NCBI GenBank assembly: GCA_019022495.1
Contig: JAFEKR010000130.1
Location: 1-30,615 of the forward strand
Reading direction: 5' to 3'
DNA: 30,615 nt
DNA from: Epichloe hybrida
Taxonomy: Eukaryota; Ascomycota; Sordariomycetes; Hypocreales; Clavicipitaceae
Numbering within the stretch: the stretch's first letter is position 1; each line of letters opens with the position of its first letter. Below are positions 1-9,691 of the stretch, piece after piece. Below the pieces are notes generated by a model. That model did not search any database, was not told the origin of the DNA, and worked only from the letters and a program-made list of their open reading frames with translations. The translations under genes and the position numbers were made by a program.

Positions 1-3000
1 CTACCCTCGAGAAGAATAGGCTTCTGCATTTGCAGCGCGCGTACCACCCTCATTGCGTTCAGTCTGGTTGTCGGAGCATGGAAGGCAAACGTTTGGTCCG
101 CGGCGCCTGTTGGATTTCGAGGTGTGCTGAAGTCGCCAATCGTAAGCGAATCGTCCTTGATGTCGATAATGGGCTCTGCAGTGTAAATCTCGAACACGTT
201 CTCCCCTGTCAACTCTCCAAGTTTTTGGAGGCATTCCTGTCTCTGAACTTGGACCGTCTTCAAGTCTGTAGCCAACATAGCCGATGGGTTAGCTCCGATA
301 CTATCGACAAAGATGGCTGCAGCGCCGTGAACGAACGGAACCAACGGGTTTTCAGCCTCAAAGGTATTGATAAATTGCACCCAGACAAGGATTTCTCGGA
401 CTGAAAAAGCACTGGTTGCCATGGATCGGAATTTCTGGGCAAACCAGTGAGCAAAGTCAACCATGGCATCCACCAAGTGCTTCGATTCATCTGCGAGCTT
501 GGTTTTGACGATCTCGTAGATATCTTCGCTTTCGGATAATGGCGGTACCCAGATTTCCGTAAATCGATTTCTAAGTGCAGGTGAAAGTTCCTTCTTCCCG
601 AAGTCGCCACCTGGGTTCATTGTGGCAAAGAATTGAAATCCATCAGAGGCAACTACAAATGAATTATCGATGCCCTTTTCAGCCAGTAGCAATGTTCTTT
701 GAGGTTCAAGAACAGAATTGAGCCTCTCTAAAACAGAGTCGTCTGCTAGTGAAATCTCGTCTAGCAGAAAGAAGTGGCCAGCCCTCATAGCCTCCACCAA
801 GGCTCCATCGGACCACTCGAACAGTGCTTTTGATCTGGTTGCGTTTGCTGCTATCCGGTCGCGTACCATCTGCGGGATAGCATTCACTGTTGGAGCATCG
901 AGAGCCTCGTAACTGGAGAGCTTCCCGTTCAGTGTTGGAGGAATATCGTGACCGAGGGATCCGAGAAGCGCATTCAGGTCTACGTCCAATGCCTCAATAA
1001 TGGCACCACGGTTTCGGACTGGACGCTGAGATCCGATCAGGTCACCTGTCTCGGTGTTTTGATGAGCATTGACAATATGCAATTTCTGTTTGAGAGCCTC
1101 TGCTAGCAACTGCACAACGGTAGTCTTGCCGCAGCCAGTGTCGCCGACAAGTAATACAGGCTCGTTGTTCTGCAAAGCTCGAGAAACAAGCACGTACAGC
1201 CTCCGCATCGCGTGCGTCCAAACCACACCCTGAGAGTTGGGAACCTCGGTAATTTGTTTCAGCTCGGGAGCCTTCGAAGCAGAGTACAGATCATGGGGAT
1301 CGATTTTGACTTTGAAGACCTTCTCAATTATTCCCTTGACAGCAATACGCTCTTCCTCGACCCGAACTCTCTCTGCCAAAAGCATGAAGCCGTGTGCGGC
1401 AATTTCTTCCCTTGTATCTGCTTCTCTCATAGCCCAGCGAAATAGGTCTCTTAGCGTAGCAAAACTATCCTTTTGCTCAAAAAGACGACTTGTCTGACGA
1501 AGTCTGGAAAGCTCTTTGTAAACGGTCACAATGCGGCGGCAGTCGGGGGGCGACGTATTCCGGCTTCGTTGTTGAAGAATATACTCCAGTTCGTCCTCCG
1601 GAATGTCATCAAAATGCAGTTCCAGGAAACGGTTTCTGAACGCGCGGGAGAGTACTTTCCTGCCCCCATAAAGACCAGGAGGGTTCTGAGTTGCGAAGAG
1701 GATAAAATTTTCGTGAGGGCGAACTATCTCTTGGGTTTCTGGAATGAGAAGTTCTCGGTTGTCATCCAACAGTCGGTTCAATGCTTCCAGCACATCAGTT
1801 GGGGCCAGGTTGAGCTCGTCGAGTACGATCCAGTGACCTTGGCGCATAGCTTGGACGAGCAACCCCTCTTGGAAACGTAGCTTCCCATCTGGACCTGATG
1901 CATAGGTCCCCAGATATTCCTGGAGATCGGTGTGCTCGTGATTGTTGATGCGAACAAACTTATTGCCAGTGAAATTTGCGAGGTACTCAATCATACTTGT
2001 CTTTCCCGCAGAAGTTGGGCCCTGAATCAGGACCGGAAATCGCCTCGTGGAAGTTGCTCGCACCAGATTTAGAAGATTGCGCTCCACGTATGGGGTGATG
2101 ATGTAGTCTTCGCGCTCAACTGGCGTCTGTTCGCCTTGAAACAACCAGTAGTGGCGATCGTGGATTTTGTTCTGAAACTTGACGTATTGGCGACCATCAT
2201 TTGGGTGCTTCGGAGGTTGTGACAAAAGCGACTGAGGGTTGCCATGCTTGTCGAGAAGATGATGGTAAATTAGAGGCAACAACATCCTCTCCGAGTCACG
2301 ATTAAGTAGAGTCAAGAAACCCATGGAGAATCCCTCATAGAGTGCCCGGCGAACACCGTACAACGGCGCAATTGTGGTGACGTAGCTCAGCACCCGAGTC
2401 AAGGTACGCAAGCTGAAGTGAGGAACCTCATTGGCGCCATCAACCAGTCTTTTCTCTTCTGCCATGCGTTTGGTGTTCATGTACAGGCGGGCAATGTCAT
2501 CAGCTGCCTCGTCGTTCTTGGTGCTACCATTGCCCAGATAGGTCTTGATTATGGTGAGAAGATCCTTTAGATCTGTGTCAGGGCTTTTGACATAGAGCTC
2601 GGTAAAACGCGATCGGATACCAATCGGCAAGTCTCTTTTTCCAACGTCTGTAGCGGGGTTCATGGCACCAAATATACGGAAGTCTGGGTGCGCAACAATT
2701 TTTTCAATGTCCCCAGTCTCAGAGAGGAGAATCGAAGGACGTCCCTGAGGTCCAGTAAGTAAATCCGCAACGCTTTCCAGAGTGTCGGGAGAAGCCAGAT
2801 TGATTTCATCCAGCAAAACCCAATCCCCGTTCCTCACAGCCTTGATCAGGTTGCCTTCAACAAAACTGAATGCAAACACCCCAGACCCTCCAGAGATTTG
2901 AATATCAAACTGCTCCAGTTTCTGGGCAAAGGTATTCCAGCGAGGTCGCAATTCCAACAGCGATTGAAATTTTGAATGTGTTTTCCGACGTTTGGCTGGT

Positions 3001-5294
3001 TGTTCTGAGCCATCTTGCATGCCGTCTTGCTCGATCTGAAGAGTCTCTAATTGGGCGACAATCTTGACAAACATTCTCGGTGCCTCTTTCCAGAGCTTAA
3101 CGAGCTTCGACCACTGAGCTTTGGCGAAGCATTTGCCAACTTGATCCATGTACTTCTGATTCTTAGACGCGGATATTCCAGTGGCTGCGAACAAATCCTC
3201 AAACTCTTCCTTCAGTGGCACCGCCAAACTTCGCACGTTAACAGGCCTGAACCCACCAAGCAAATCGCCAACCTCACTCTGTTGTGACAAGTTCACGGCG
3301 ATTAATTTATGGCCTAGGGAGTCCGCAAGCTGCTGTATAACGGTCGTCTTTCCAATACCTGTTTCACCGACCAACAGGACAGGTTCTTCGAGTTTAATGG
3401 CCACAGCGATCTGTTCCAAGAGCTTTTTCGCATGTGCTGTGCTTGCAAAAGGACGCTTGGATTTCTGTATCTTATACGCCAACTTCTTCTTCCGCAGTTG
3501 GGCCCGTCCAATGCTGAAAACTCGCTCAGTTTCGTCCAAAGGGGGTATATTGGCAGACAAGTAGTGGTCCGCCCGATCTTTGGACATGTGCATCTCCTCC
3601 GCGATCGCATAGGTCAGGTGTTTTCCAAGTTCAGTATCGGGACAGCTACCGACGAAGCAGTCCAATGCCTCCATAAACATCCGGTCCCGCGTCGTCTCGC
3701 TAATGGGCTCGTCGCCATTCGTAGAGCCAGCGGTCAACAGACAGTCTTTTAATCTGCGGCACCATTTCAGAAGATCACGCAGATTCACCTGTCGATCCAT
3801 CACGCTTCTTCCGCGAGACATGAGAGTGACGTTTTTGCTGAGCTGCGAAAGCCGATTGTGGACAGCTAAGATTCCGGGAACAAATTTTCGAAGCATGGGG
3901 TATGTTTTCAAAACAACCTCTTCTAGTTCTGGTGAAGCGAGAGGCTCCGCATAAAAGGTTTGCCAAAATCGCATGCCTACAAGCGAGGGCAAATTCTCGC
4001 GCCCGTTCAACCCTCGTGATGTCCTTACTGTAGCGAATAGTCGGAAACCGCTTGCTGCCCTAATCCTCTCTCCACGACTCGGAACCAGGAGCTCTTTGCG
4101 CTCAATGAGAGGTAGAAGTGTGCTCAGAACTTCCGTTGGCGCTCTATCGAGATCTTCGACCAAAACCCACCGGCCTTCTCTGACTGCTGTTGTCAAGACA
4201 CCTGGGCGCCACTGAAAACTTCCCGGTTTGCTGTCTGTTGAGTAGAGGCCCACGAGCATTTTTGCATCGGTTTGCTCATTCAAATGAAGTGTGACCATGT
4301 CCGAATACTTGCCCAACTGCGTGGCAAGCTCGTGAACAAAAGATGTCTTGCCAACACCTGCCATTCCATGAAGTAAAATGGGGTCATCTTCTCGTAACAA
4401 GGTTGCCAAACGTTCCATGTTGCCGGTCGTCGTTTTCGTCATGACCAGCGAAGATGGATCACCGATCGGCCCATGAGGCCTGGGAAGCAGTACATCACCA
4501 TATGAGATGACGTACGGAGTCAGATTCTGAAGGCATTCCCCTTCTCTGTCTTCATGAAGAGCAACCCTGACCTTCTCTCGTAAAGCCAGCACTTTTCGTG
4601 CCCGCTCCTGCTCAAACAGTGACAGAAACCCCAAATCCACCTCAGCGCCATCAATGAGACCAACGACAGCCTCTTCCTTGCCTAAGTGGCACTCGATGAG
4701 GGCTTCGAGTTTGAAATCCGATGCGTGGAGAAGCATGCAGAAAATCCGTATTGCGAGGTACCTCACCGGCCGACTTCCATGCTTGAATAAAAGTTGCATG
4801 TACGACACTGATGCAGCAGGGCTATAAGTTCGGAAATCAAAGTTCAATAATCTCCATAAGGTAACAAGGCTCTCTAAAAGATTCGCTTCATTCAGGTCTG
4901 ATAACAAGTCTTCATCGAAATTCGGAAGCACCAGCTTCACAGAGGATGGCCTCTCGTTAGACGCGGCGGAATCCTCGCCGGCACATCGGAGAAACGAAGC
5001 GAGATAGGGCGCAAAGGGTAATAACCTTGCAAATGAGGAGGCAACTCTGGTTTGAAGGGCCGGAAGGCCTGCGATTATGATCCAGCGCGAACAAATGTCG
5101 GGGAATAAATTTTCAAAATGTACAAAGACATGCTCTGTAAGTGGTGGACAAAGAGCCGCCTGGGCTACACCATCCAGCAGCTTTACCGTCGATTGTTGCC
5201 GGATGATTTCCAGTATCTCCGGAGGCAGATGGTCTAACACGGTCGCATCCGCCAGGAGCGACCTCGTCTGCCTTGAGACGTCAATCATGGTCAT
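1..5294 (-). CDS. MDN1: Midasin (Mdn1/Rea1), giant AAA+ ATPase of 60S ribosome assembly, N-terminal part
   Basis: Midasin is a dynein-like nuclear ATPase that strips assembly factors (Ytm1, Rsa4) from pre-60S particles. This frame is open without introns from the ATG at 5292-5294 to the left edge, giving 1764 codons of a protein that is normally near 5000 residues, so only the N-terminal domain and the first AAA modules are present. Four Walker A motifs lie in the same frame: GMAGVGKTS (Lys about 316), GETGIGKTT (about 649), GPTSAGKTS (about 1098) and GDTGCGKTT (about 1390). Matching Walker B motifs are WVLVEDLD, WVLLDEIN, WIVLDELN and FFLLDEIS. The edge reads PILLEGS, the beginning of the fifth module's P-loop. 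AAA1 has an atypical Walker B (VEDLD). A basic PAKRRK stretch inside AAA2 may be a nuclear signal. A second ATG two codons downstream (5288) could also serve as start. The gene is divergent from the bL12m gene. Confidence 0.96.
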   Translation of the reverse strand, partial: MTMIDVSRQTRSLLADATVLDHLPPEILEIIRQQSTVKLLDGVAQAALCPPLTEHVFVHFENLFPDICSRWIIIAGLPALQTRVASSFARLLPFAPYLASFLRCAGEDSAASNERPSSVKLVLPNFDEDLLSDLNEANLLESLVTLWRLLNFDFRTYSPAASVSYMQLLFKHGSRPVRYLAIRIFCMLLHASDFKLEALIECHLGKEEAVVGLIDGAEVDLGFLSLFEQERARKVLALREKVRVALHEDREGECLQNLTPYVISYGDVLLPRPHGPIGDPSSLVMTKTTTGNMERLATLLREDDPILLHGMAGVGKTSFVHELATQLGKYSDMVTLHLNEQTDAKMLVGLYSTDSKPGSFQWRPGVLTTAVREGRWVLVEDLDRAPTEVLSTLLPLIERKELLVPSRGERIRAASGFRLFATVRTSRGLNGRENLPSLVGMRFWQTFYAEPLASPELEEVVLKTYPMLRKFVPGILAVHNRLSQLSKNVTLMSRGRSVMDRQVNLRDLLKWCRRLKDCLLTAGSTNGDEPISETTRDRMFMEALDCFVGSCPDTELGKHLTYAIAEEMHMSKDRADHYLSANIPPLDETERVFSIGRAQLRKKKLAYKIQKSKRPFASTAHAKKLLEQIAVAIKLEEPVLLVGETGIGKTTVIQQLADSLGHKLIAVNLSQQSEVGDLLGGFRPVNVRSLAVPLKEEFEDLFAATGISASKNQKYMDQVGKCFAKAQWSKLVKLWKEAPRMFVKIVAQLETLQIEQDGMQDGSEQPAKRRKTHSKFQSLLELRPRWNTFAQKLEQFDIQISGGSGVFAFSFVEGNLIKAVRNGDWVLLDEINLASPDTLESVADLLTGPQGRPSILLSETGDIEKIVAHPDFRIFGAMNPATDVGKRDLPIGIRSRFTELYVKSPDTDLKDLLTIIKTYLGNGSTKNDEAADDIARLYMNTKRMAEEKRLVDGANEVPHFSLRTLTRVLSYVTTIAPLYGVRRALYEGFSMGFLTLLNRDSERMLLPLIYHHLLDKHGNPQSLLSQPPKHPNDGRQYVKFQNKIHDRHYWLFQGEQTPVEREDYIITPYVERNLLNLVRATSTRRFPVLIQGPTSAGKTSMIEYLANFTGNKFVRINNHEHTDLQEYLGTYASGPDGKLRFQEGLLVQAMRQGHWIVLDELNLAPTDVLEALNRLLDDNRELLIPETQEIVRPHENFILFATQNPPGLYGGRKVLSRAFRNRFLELHFDDIPEDELEYILQQRSRNTSPPDCRRIVTVYKELSRLRQTSRLFEQKDSFATLRDLFRWAMREADTREEIAAHGFMLLAERVRVEEERIAVKGIIEKVFKVKIDPHDLYSASKAPELKQITEVPNSQGVVWTHAMRRLYVLVSRALQNNEPVLLVGDTGCGKTTVVQLLAEALKQKLHIVNAHQNTETGDLIGSQRPVRNRGAIIEALDVDLNALLGSLGHDIPPTLNGKLSSYEALDAPTVNAIPQMVRDRIAANATRSKALFEWSDGALVEAMRAGHFFLLDEISLADDSVLERLNSVLEPQRTLLLAEKGIDNSFVVASDGFQFFATMNPGGDFGKKELSPALRNRFTEIWVPPLSESEDIYEIVKTKLADESKHLVDAMVDFAHWFAQKFRSMATSAFSVREILVWVQFINTFEAENPLVPFVHGAAAIFVDSIGANPSAMLATDLKTVQVQRQECLQKLGELTGENVFEIYTAEPIIDIKDDSLTIGDFSTPRNPTGAADQTFAFHAPTTRLNAMRVVRALQMQKPILLEG

Positions 5295-5625
5295 GATTGC
5301 GTCGTTATCGACAAAAAGTTTTCGTTTTCGTGTGCTGTTTGTATGGTTCCTCCTCGACTCATACACCTACCTGCATTGCATGCTCATGCACTTTTTTTTT
5401 TTTTTTTCCTAATGGGCCTGCAGGGATCTGGTCCGGAAGTGGTGCTACCAGTTTTTCCGAGCCAATCAGCACCGTTGGTGGGACCATCGCCTTGGCAAAC
5501 CAACCGTGGCGAGCTCGAAAAACTTCAGGACAGGCTCCTGATTGAGAGGGAAGCCCGCACGCGACCGGTTCATCTCGTTCGACGACGACATCTACCAATT
5601 TTGCGCCTTTTCACATCGACAAGTC
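5295..5625. promoter_or_regulatory. Divergent promoter region between MDN1 and bL12m gene
   Basis: This 331-bp gap separates two genes transcribed away from each other, so it must hold both promoters and 5' leaders. The only striking element is a run of 16 T at 5392-5407, of the poly(dA:dT) type that often keeps fungal promoters free of nucleosomes. I see no convincing TATA box. Short open frames crossing it look non-coding. Confidence 0.6.
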
Positions 5626-6235
5626 ATGGCCATGTCTTGCCGGTACGCCGCGCAGAGCTGCGCTCGCCAATTGCGCTCTGTCCACTCCGCCAAAGCTTCC
5701 GCACAAATGCTTCGTGTTGCTTCCACAGCAAGGAGGTTCAACTCGACCGAGGCCGCTGCCACCAACCCCAAGATTGCCGAGATTGTCGACCAGATCAGCA
5801 AACTGACGTTGCTTGAGACCGCAGACCTGGTTTCAAGCCTCAAGGTGCGTTGACCCACAGCCCTGTGAAGTATGAAACCCAATGGACGTTGTTACTGACT
5901 TTGAAGAGCAGAGCACACTGAATATCCCCGACATGCCCATGGGGGGCTTTTCTGCTGCTCCCGCCGCCGCTCCCGCCGCCGCCGAGGAAGCCGAAGAGGC
6001 TGCACCAGCCGCCGCCGAGAAGACACTCTTCACCCTCAAATTGCAAGCGTTCGATGCCGGCGCCAAAGCCAAGATTATCAAGGAGGTCAAGAGCTTGCTG
6101 GGGCTCAGCTTAGTGGACAGCAAGAAATTCGTCGAGAGCGCACCCAAGATGATGAAAGAGAACGTCCCCAAGGAGGAGGCCGAGAAAATCATTGCTACTA
6201 TGAAGGAGTTGGGTGCTACTGTGGCTATGGAGTAA
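5626..6235 (+). CDS. MRPL12: Mitochondrial ribosomal protein bL12m (L7/L12 family)
   Basis: Stalk protein of the large mitochondrial ribosomal subunit that recruits translation factors. Exons are 5626-5844 and 5912-6235 (180 residues), with a 67-nt GT-AG intron; the junction reads SSLK then STLNIPDMPMGG, the usual linker in this family. The N-terminus (MAMSCRYAAQ, then repeated R/S/A and RRFNS near residue 40) looks like a mitochondrial targeting peptide. Residues about 48-75 form the L12 dimerisation domain (IAEIVDQISKLTLLETADLV). An alanine/proline/glutamate hinge follows, then the conserved C-terminal domain from EKTLFTLKL through KIIKEVKSLLGLSLVDSKKFVESAP to ATVAME. AG dinucleotides at 5906 and 5908 are alternative acceptors, but only CAG at 5909-5911 gives the family junction. 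A second Met at codon 3 is an alternative start. Confidence 0.94.
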
Positions 6236-6638
6236 GGAGGGAAACGGGACAGCTGTCTCGAGGGTTTGCGACGATTGGACTACGACATTTACCTTGGAAG
6301 GCCGGCTTTGCATGTACAAAAAGACACAAGAGAACATCACCTGTACTAGTATCTGAAAGGGCGTGCTCCTTTTCCTCATTTTAAAAAAAAAAACTAAATG
6401 CCCCAAAAACGCCATCCAAATCAACCATGGGTACCACTTTGAAGACCACGGCGACATGAAAACATTGTCCAGATCCGATGCAAAAAGCAAAACCTGTTAT
6501 GGGTATCAAGTCAAACCTATCTCCCAACCAACTTTTTACGGCAGAGCCCCCACGAAAAATATGACTCCATACACGAACGCCATGCCATGCCATGCCTTGC
6601 CATGCAACGCAACCGAAACGCCCCTAAACATACAGTCT
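6236..6638. other. Convergent intergenic region (3' ends of bL12m and CTK3)
   Basis: The region holds the 3' untranslated regions of two convergent genes. A run of A residues lies near 6383-6393. Five near-perfect CATGC pentamers lie at 6581-6605. The open frames on both strands show no recognisable protein and look fortuitous. Confidence 0.6.
6581..6605. repeat. CATGC pentamer microsatellite
   Basis: Five consecutive 5-bp units, CATGC three times, CTTGC once and CATGC once, in the 3' region of CTK3. It is short and probably a simple slippage repeat. Confidence 0.75.
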
Positions 6639-7550
6639 TCAACGTTGATCTCCATTGGCAGCACGTCTATGAGGACATTGCTGCATGATCATTTCTTTTT
6701 CAAAATCATCTGCTTCTTCGGTGAGAAGTCGATCATCGTCCTCCCCGAAGTCGCTCGTCTCTTCCCACAGCTTGTTCAGCTCTGCATTGTCCATCCTCGG
6801 AATCGCCCAAATGCTCTCGCGTTGTCGTTTGTGTCGCTCCCTGTCCTCTTCTATGCGTTGTTCAATCTGGCGCTTGTCTAGACCATGTGCTGCTGGTTTC
6901 TGTCCAGTCTTGGGTGCAGCCGGAACACTGGCTTGATCAGTCATTTCAACATCAGCAGGCGGTGAAGCAGGGCTTATATCGGCATCGTTGGTTTCTCGCT
7001 CTTTGAGCACATCTTCGATCTGGCTGACTGCTTGCGATTCCAGATGACCTTTACTCTGAAGGCCTTGTAAGACCTATCGTTTTCATCAGCGACGCGAACT
7101 CACCGGGATTGCTTTACTCTCAATGGCGCATTTGCACGTCCAACTCACCCTTCGAACCACCTTGACGTTGGTGGCTCCTGAACCATCATCGGGAGCGACG
7201 GCATCAACTACTCGGATGATATCACGCTGTATCATGCGAACGTAGTCGGCATGTCCCTCTTTCGCCAAATCCAAAAAGTGTTCTATGAAGAACATGATAT
7301 TTGCACGAGTGTTCATATTATTCTGCGAGAAACTATTAGCTTGCTATCAGTATTCCACGACAGATTCTTAAAAGTAAATTAAAATAAACCTCACACGTTC
7401 CACCTGCTCGAGGATACAGGAGTGCAAGTCCTCGTCCATGTCTTTGTATTTAAGGGCATACTGAGCAGCCTTTTGTGCAGAATTGACCGAGGCGTTGAGA
7501 TGCTGCAATTGCAGGCTGAAGCGCATGCGAACCTCGAATGGATCTGCCAT
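6639..7550 (-). CDS. CTK3: CTD kinase subunit gamma (Ctk3/Lsg1 family)
   Basis: Regulatory subunit of CTDK-I, the kinase that phosphorylates Ser2 of the RNA polymerase II C-terminal repeat during elongation. Exons on the minus strand are 7395-7550, 7149-7322 and 6639-7073 (254 residues). The CID-like N-terminal domain begins MADPFEVRMRFSLQLQHLNAS and continues across the first junction as LEQVER then NNMNTRANIMFFIEHF. The conserved stretch QRDIIRVVDAVAPDDGSG and VKVVRR joins to VLQGLQSKGHL, typical of Ctk3. The C-terminal half has an acidic low-complexity linker, a basic helix (RQIEQRIEEDRERHKRQRE) and WAIPRMDNAELNKLWEETSD, which matches the Ctk3 C-terminal domain. Intron 2 contains a second in-phase GTGAGT donor near 7100, but using it would leave a 30-nt intron, which is too short. 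Confidence 0.9.
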
Positions 7551-8015
7551 GTCAACTTCTGGCTATGATTGCGAAATCGGGCTATTGTTTCGAAAGCTAC
7601 AAGCTGCTGGACCAAGGCGATTGGAAGGCTTGTCAAAATGAAATGAAAGCGGCGCTCACTCACTTCTGACTCTGGCTAAAGCAGGTGGATCTCGGAGCGG
7701 GCGGCCACTCAGGGCCACTCACCAGTGGTCACCACTCAATCAGTCGAAACCCTCGCCACGGCAAAGCCACGGGCCAACTGACGTGGGGCAATGCGGATTG
7801 GATTTCACAACGACAACTTATTAACAACTCTCTCATTCTTCCTGGCTTGGAGTCAGCAAGGATTCAAACTTCTAGATTGTTCTCGCAACTGAGATTCAGC
7901 CAGTCACTTGCCAAAGTACTCAAGAAAGCTTATTCACCTTTTTGCTTCGTGCCTCGAGGAGTATCCCAACTACCCTGACGTCACCGTCAATCCTCGCACG
8001 TGTGAGCAAACTAAA
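7551..8015. promoter_or_regulatory. Divergent promoter region between CTK3 and P5C reductase gene
   Basis: The gap contains the promoters of both genes. Close to the P5C reductase start lie a perfect TGACGTCA palindrome (7976-7983) and a CACGTG E-box (7997-8002). Around 7699-7740 there are several CACTCA/CCACTCA-like words. No other coding sequence was recognised. Confidence 0.55.
7976..7983. promoter_or_regulatory. CRE/ATF-type bZIP palindrome TGACGTCA
   Basis: A perfect 8-bp palindrome lies 32 bp upstream of the P5C reductase ATG. ATF/CREB-family bZIP proteins bind this sequence, and Gcn4/CPC1-type factors can bind related half-sites. A regulatory role is inferred from position only; it may even lie in the 5' leader. 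Confidence 0.4.
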
Positions 8016-9082
8016 ATGAGTCCCCAAGAGCAGGGCGATTTCACCATGACGGTGCTTGGGTGTGGTCAGTACTTTATATACATGTATATTCTCTATGCTC
8101 TAGGTGGGGTAGCAAAAAATTCTCATAACAGGTCACAGGCACCATGGGAATTGCCATCCTCAATGGCATTCTCACCTCCCTGGCCGAGATCAACGGCCCT
8201 CGACCTCTCCAAAGCCCATTACCTGGCGCACCAACTGCGGGAGAGGAACTACCTCGGTCATTGCCTTCCCGGTTCATTGCCTGCGTCCGCAGTGCTGAAA
8301 GCGCAAAGAGAGTCAAGTCCGCTTTGTGGGAGCATTCATCCATTGTCAAGGTGGTGCAAAACGATAACCTCGCCGCTGTGCAGCAGGCTCGGGTTGTTCT
8401 TCTCGGCTGCAAGCCATACATGGTGAACAACGTTCTAGGCCAACCCGGCATGGCGGCTGCGTTGGAGGGGAAGCTGCTCATCAGCGTATGCGCCGGCATC
8501 ACCGCTGAGCACATTGAATCTGCTCTTCACGGAGCGGTCCCCACCTCCAATCCCGATGAAGATGGGCGATGCCGTGTCGTTCGAGCCATGTGCAACACTG
8601 CTGCTCTCATACGGGAATCAATGACTGTTATTGGCATCACTGAGCCTCCTCTGCCCCCTCAATCCAAGGCCCTGGTTACCTGGATATTCAGATGCATCGG
8701 CGATGTTGTCTACCTGCCATTGAACAACATGGACGCCAGCACGGCTCTTTGCGGATCATCCCCGGCCATGTTTGCGCTGATGCTGGAAGCTGCTATTGAT
8801 GGCGCTGTGGCAATGGGCTTGCCCCGTGCCGAAGCTCAAAGAATGGCAACTCAGTCAATGCGAGGTATGACTGGCCTCGTTAAGAGTGGTGAGCACCCTG
8901 CTCTCCTCCGTGAAAAGGTTTGTACGCCCGGTGGGTGTACGATTGGTGGACTATTGGTCTTGGAAGAAGGCCGAGCTAGGGGAACCATCTCCCGTGCCAT
9001 TCGTGAGGCAACCGTTGTTGCCAGCCAGCTTGGAAAAGGTGTTCAGGGTGTGAACGGGACCAGATTCAACACCACTGGATGA
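8016..9082 (+). CDS. PRO3: Pyrroline-5-carboxylate reductase
   Basis: Catalyses the last step of proline synthesis, NAD(P)H-dependent reduction of pyrroline-5-carboxylate. Exons are 8016-8064 and 8139-9082 (330 residues); the 74-nt intron falls inside the dinucleotide-binding loop, and splicing restores MTVLGCGTMGIAILNGI, the N-terminal Rossmann GxGxxG motif. Further family features are VVLLGCKPYMVNNVL, the central VVRAMCNTAAL segment, and the C-terminal dimerisation domain with CGSSPAMFALMLEAAIDGAVAMG and the signature SGEHPALLREKVCTPGGCTIGGL. A longer linker after the first helix (PRPLQSPLPGAPTAGEELP) gives a protein somewhat longer than bacterial ProC. The start is set by the ATG preceding the Rossmann strand; no signal peptide is seen, so the protein is probably cytosolic. 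Confidence 0.96.
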
Positions 9083-9691
9083 AGCATGCGAGAGCCAAGG
9101 AGCTCATTGATTCCGAAAGTGACGGAATCAAGGATTAAAGAGGGTTATAGGCAGCCACATGATGAGAGGCCACGCTGCCCACTGCGCGGCCATGATCGCG
9201 GCCACGGGTATTAACCCACAGGGAAATCGCGCACGGTTAATTGACATCATGCTTGTTCCAACACCAGTAAGGTGATTTAATTTAATTAAAGAAAATTCAC
9301 TCATTGGTAGTGGCCAATGCGTCGGATTTGTAAAGACATCGGGATTGCTGGCGATACCCAGCCAGTGTAATAATCTACATACGAATAAAAGGGGACTGCG
9401 GTGATTGATTCCCGATGTGACATGTGGAAACGAGCTTCGTGACGGGGGGCTGCGATGTTAGAGCAAAGTTGGCGATGAAGTTTGTGGTTGTGTTGGCGCA
9501 AGTCAAACTCAAACCCGTTCGAGTTTTGCTCGCAGCATGAATCCATCGTGGCAATTTAAAGATACAGTTGACAGTCTCCATGACCATCCCCCTGATTGCC
9601 CTAAAAACGCCATGAAAAAGAAGGGGAAAAAAAACACCACATTTTTGCAAATGACCATTATCCTGAACCACCCAACTGCTGACGAAATGCG
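9083..9691. other. Convergent intergenic region (P5C reductase / HAT1)
   Basis: These 609 bp separate the 3' ends of two convergent genes. They include an AT-rich block near 9276-9300 (TTAATTTAATTAAAG) and an A-rich run near 9626-9640 that may be part of the 3' end signals. Minus-strand frames of 81 and 98 codons here have no recognisable domain. Confidence 0.6.

Noticed and set aside
5392..5407. Poly-T run as a terminator or transposon tail
   Set aside because: It lies between two divergent start codons, with no target-site duplication or element next to it; a promoter poly(dA:dT) tract fits better.
9375..9671. Minus-strand 98-codon open frame between P5C reductase and HAT1
   Set aside because: No recognisable domain, overlaps another open frame in the 3' region, and sits downstream of both convergent genes.
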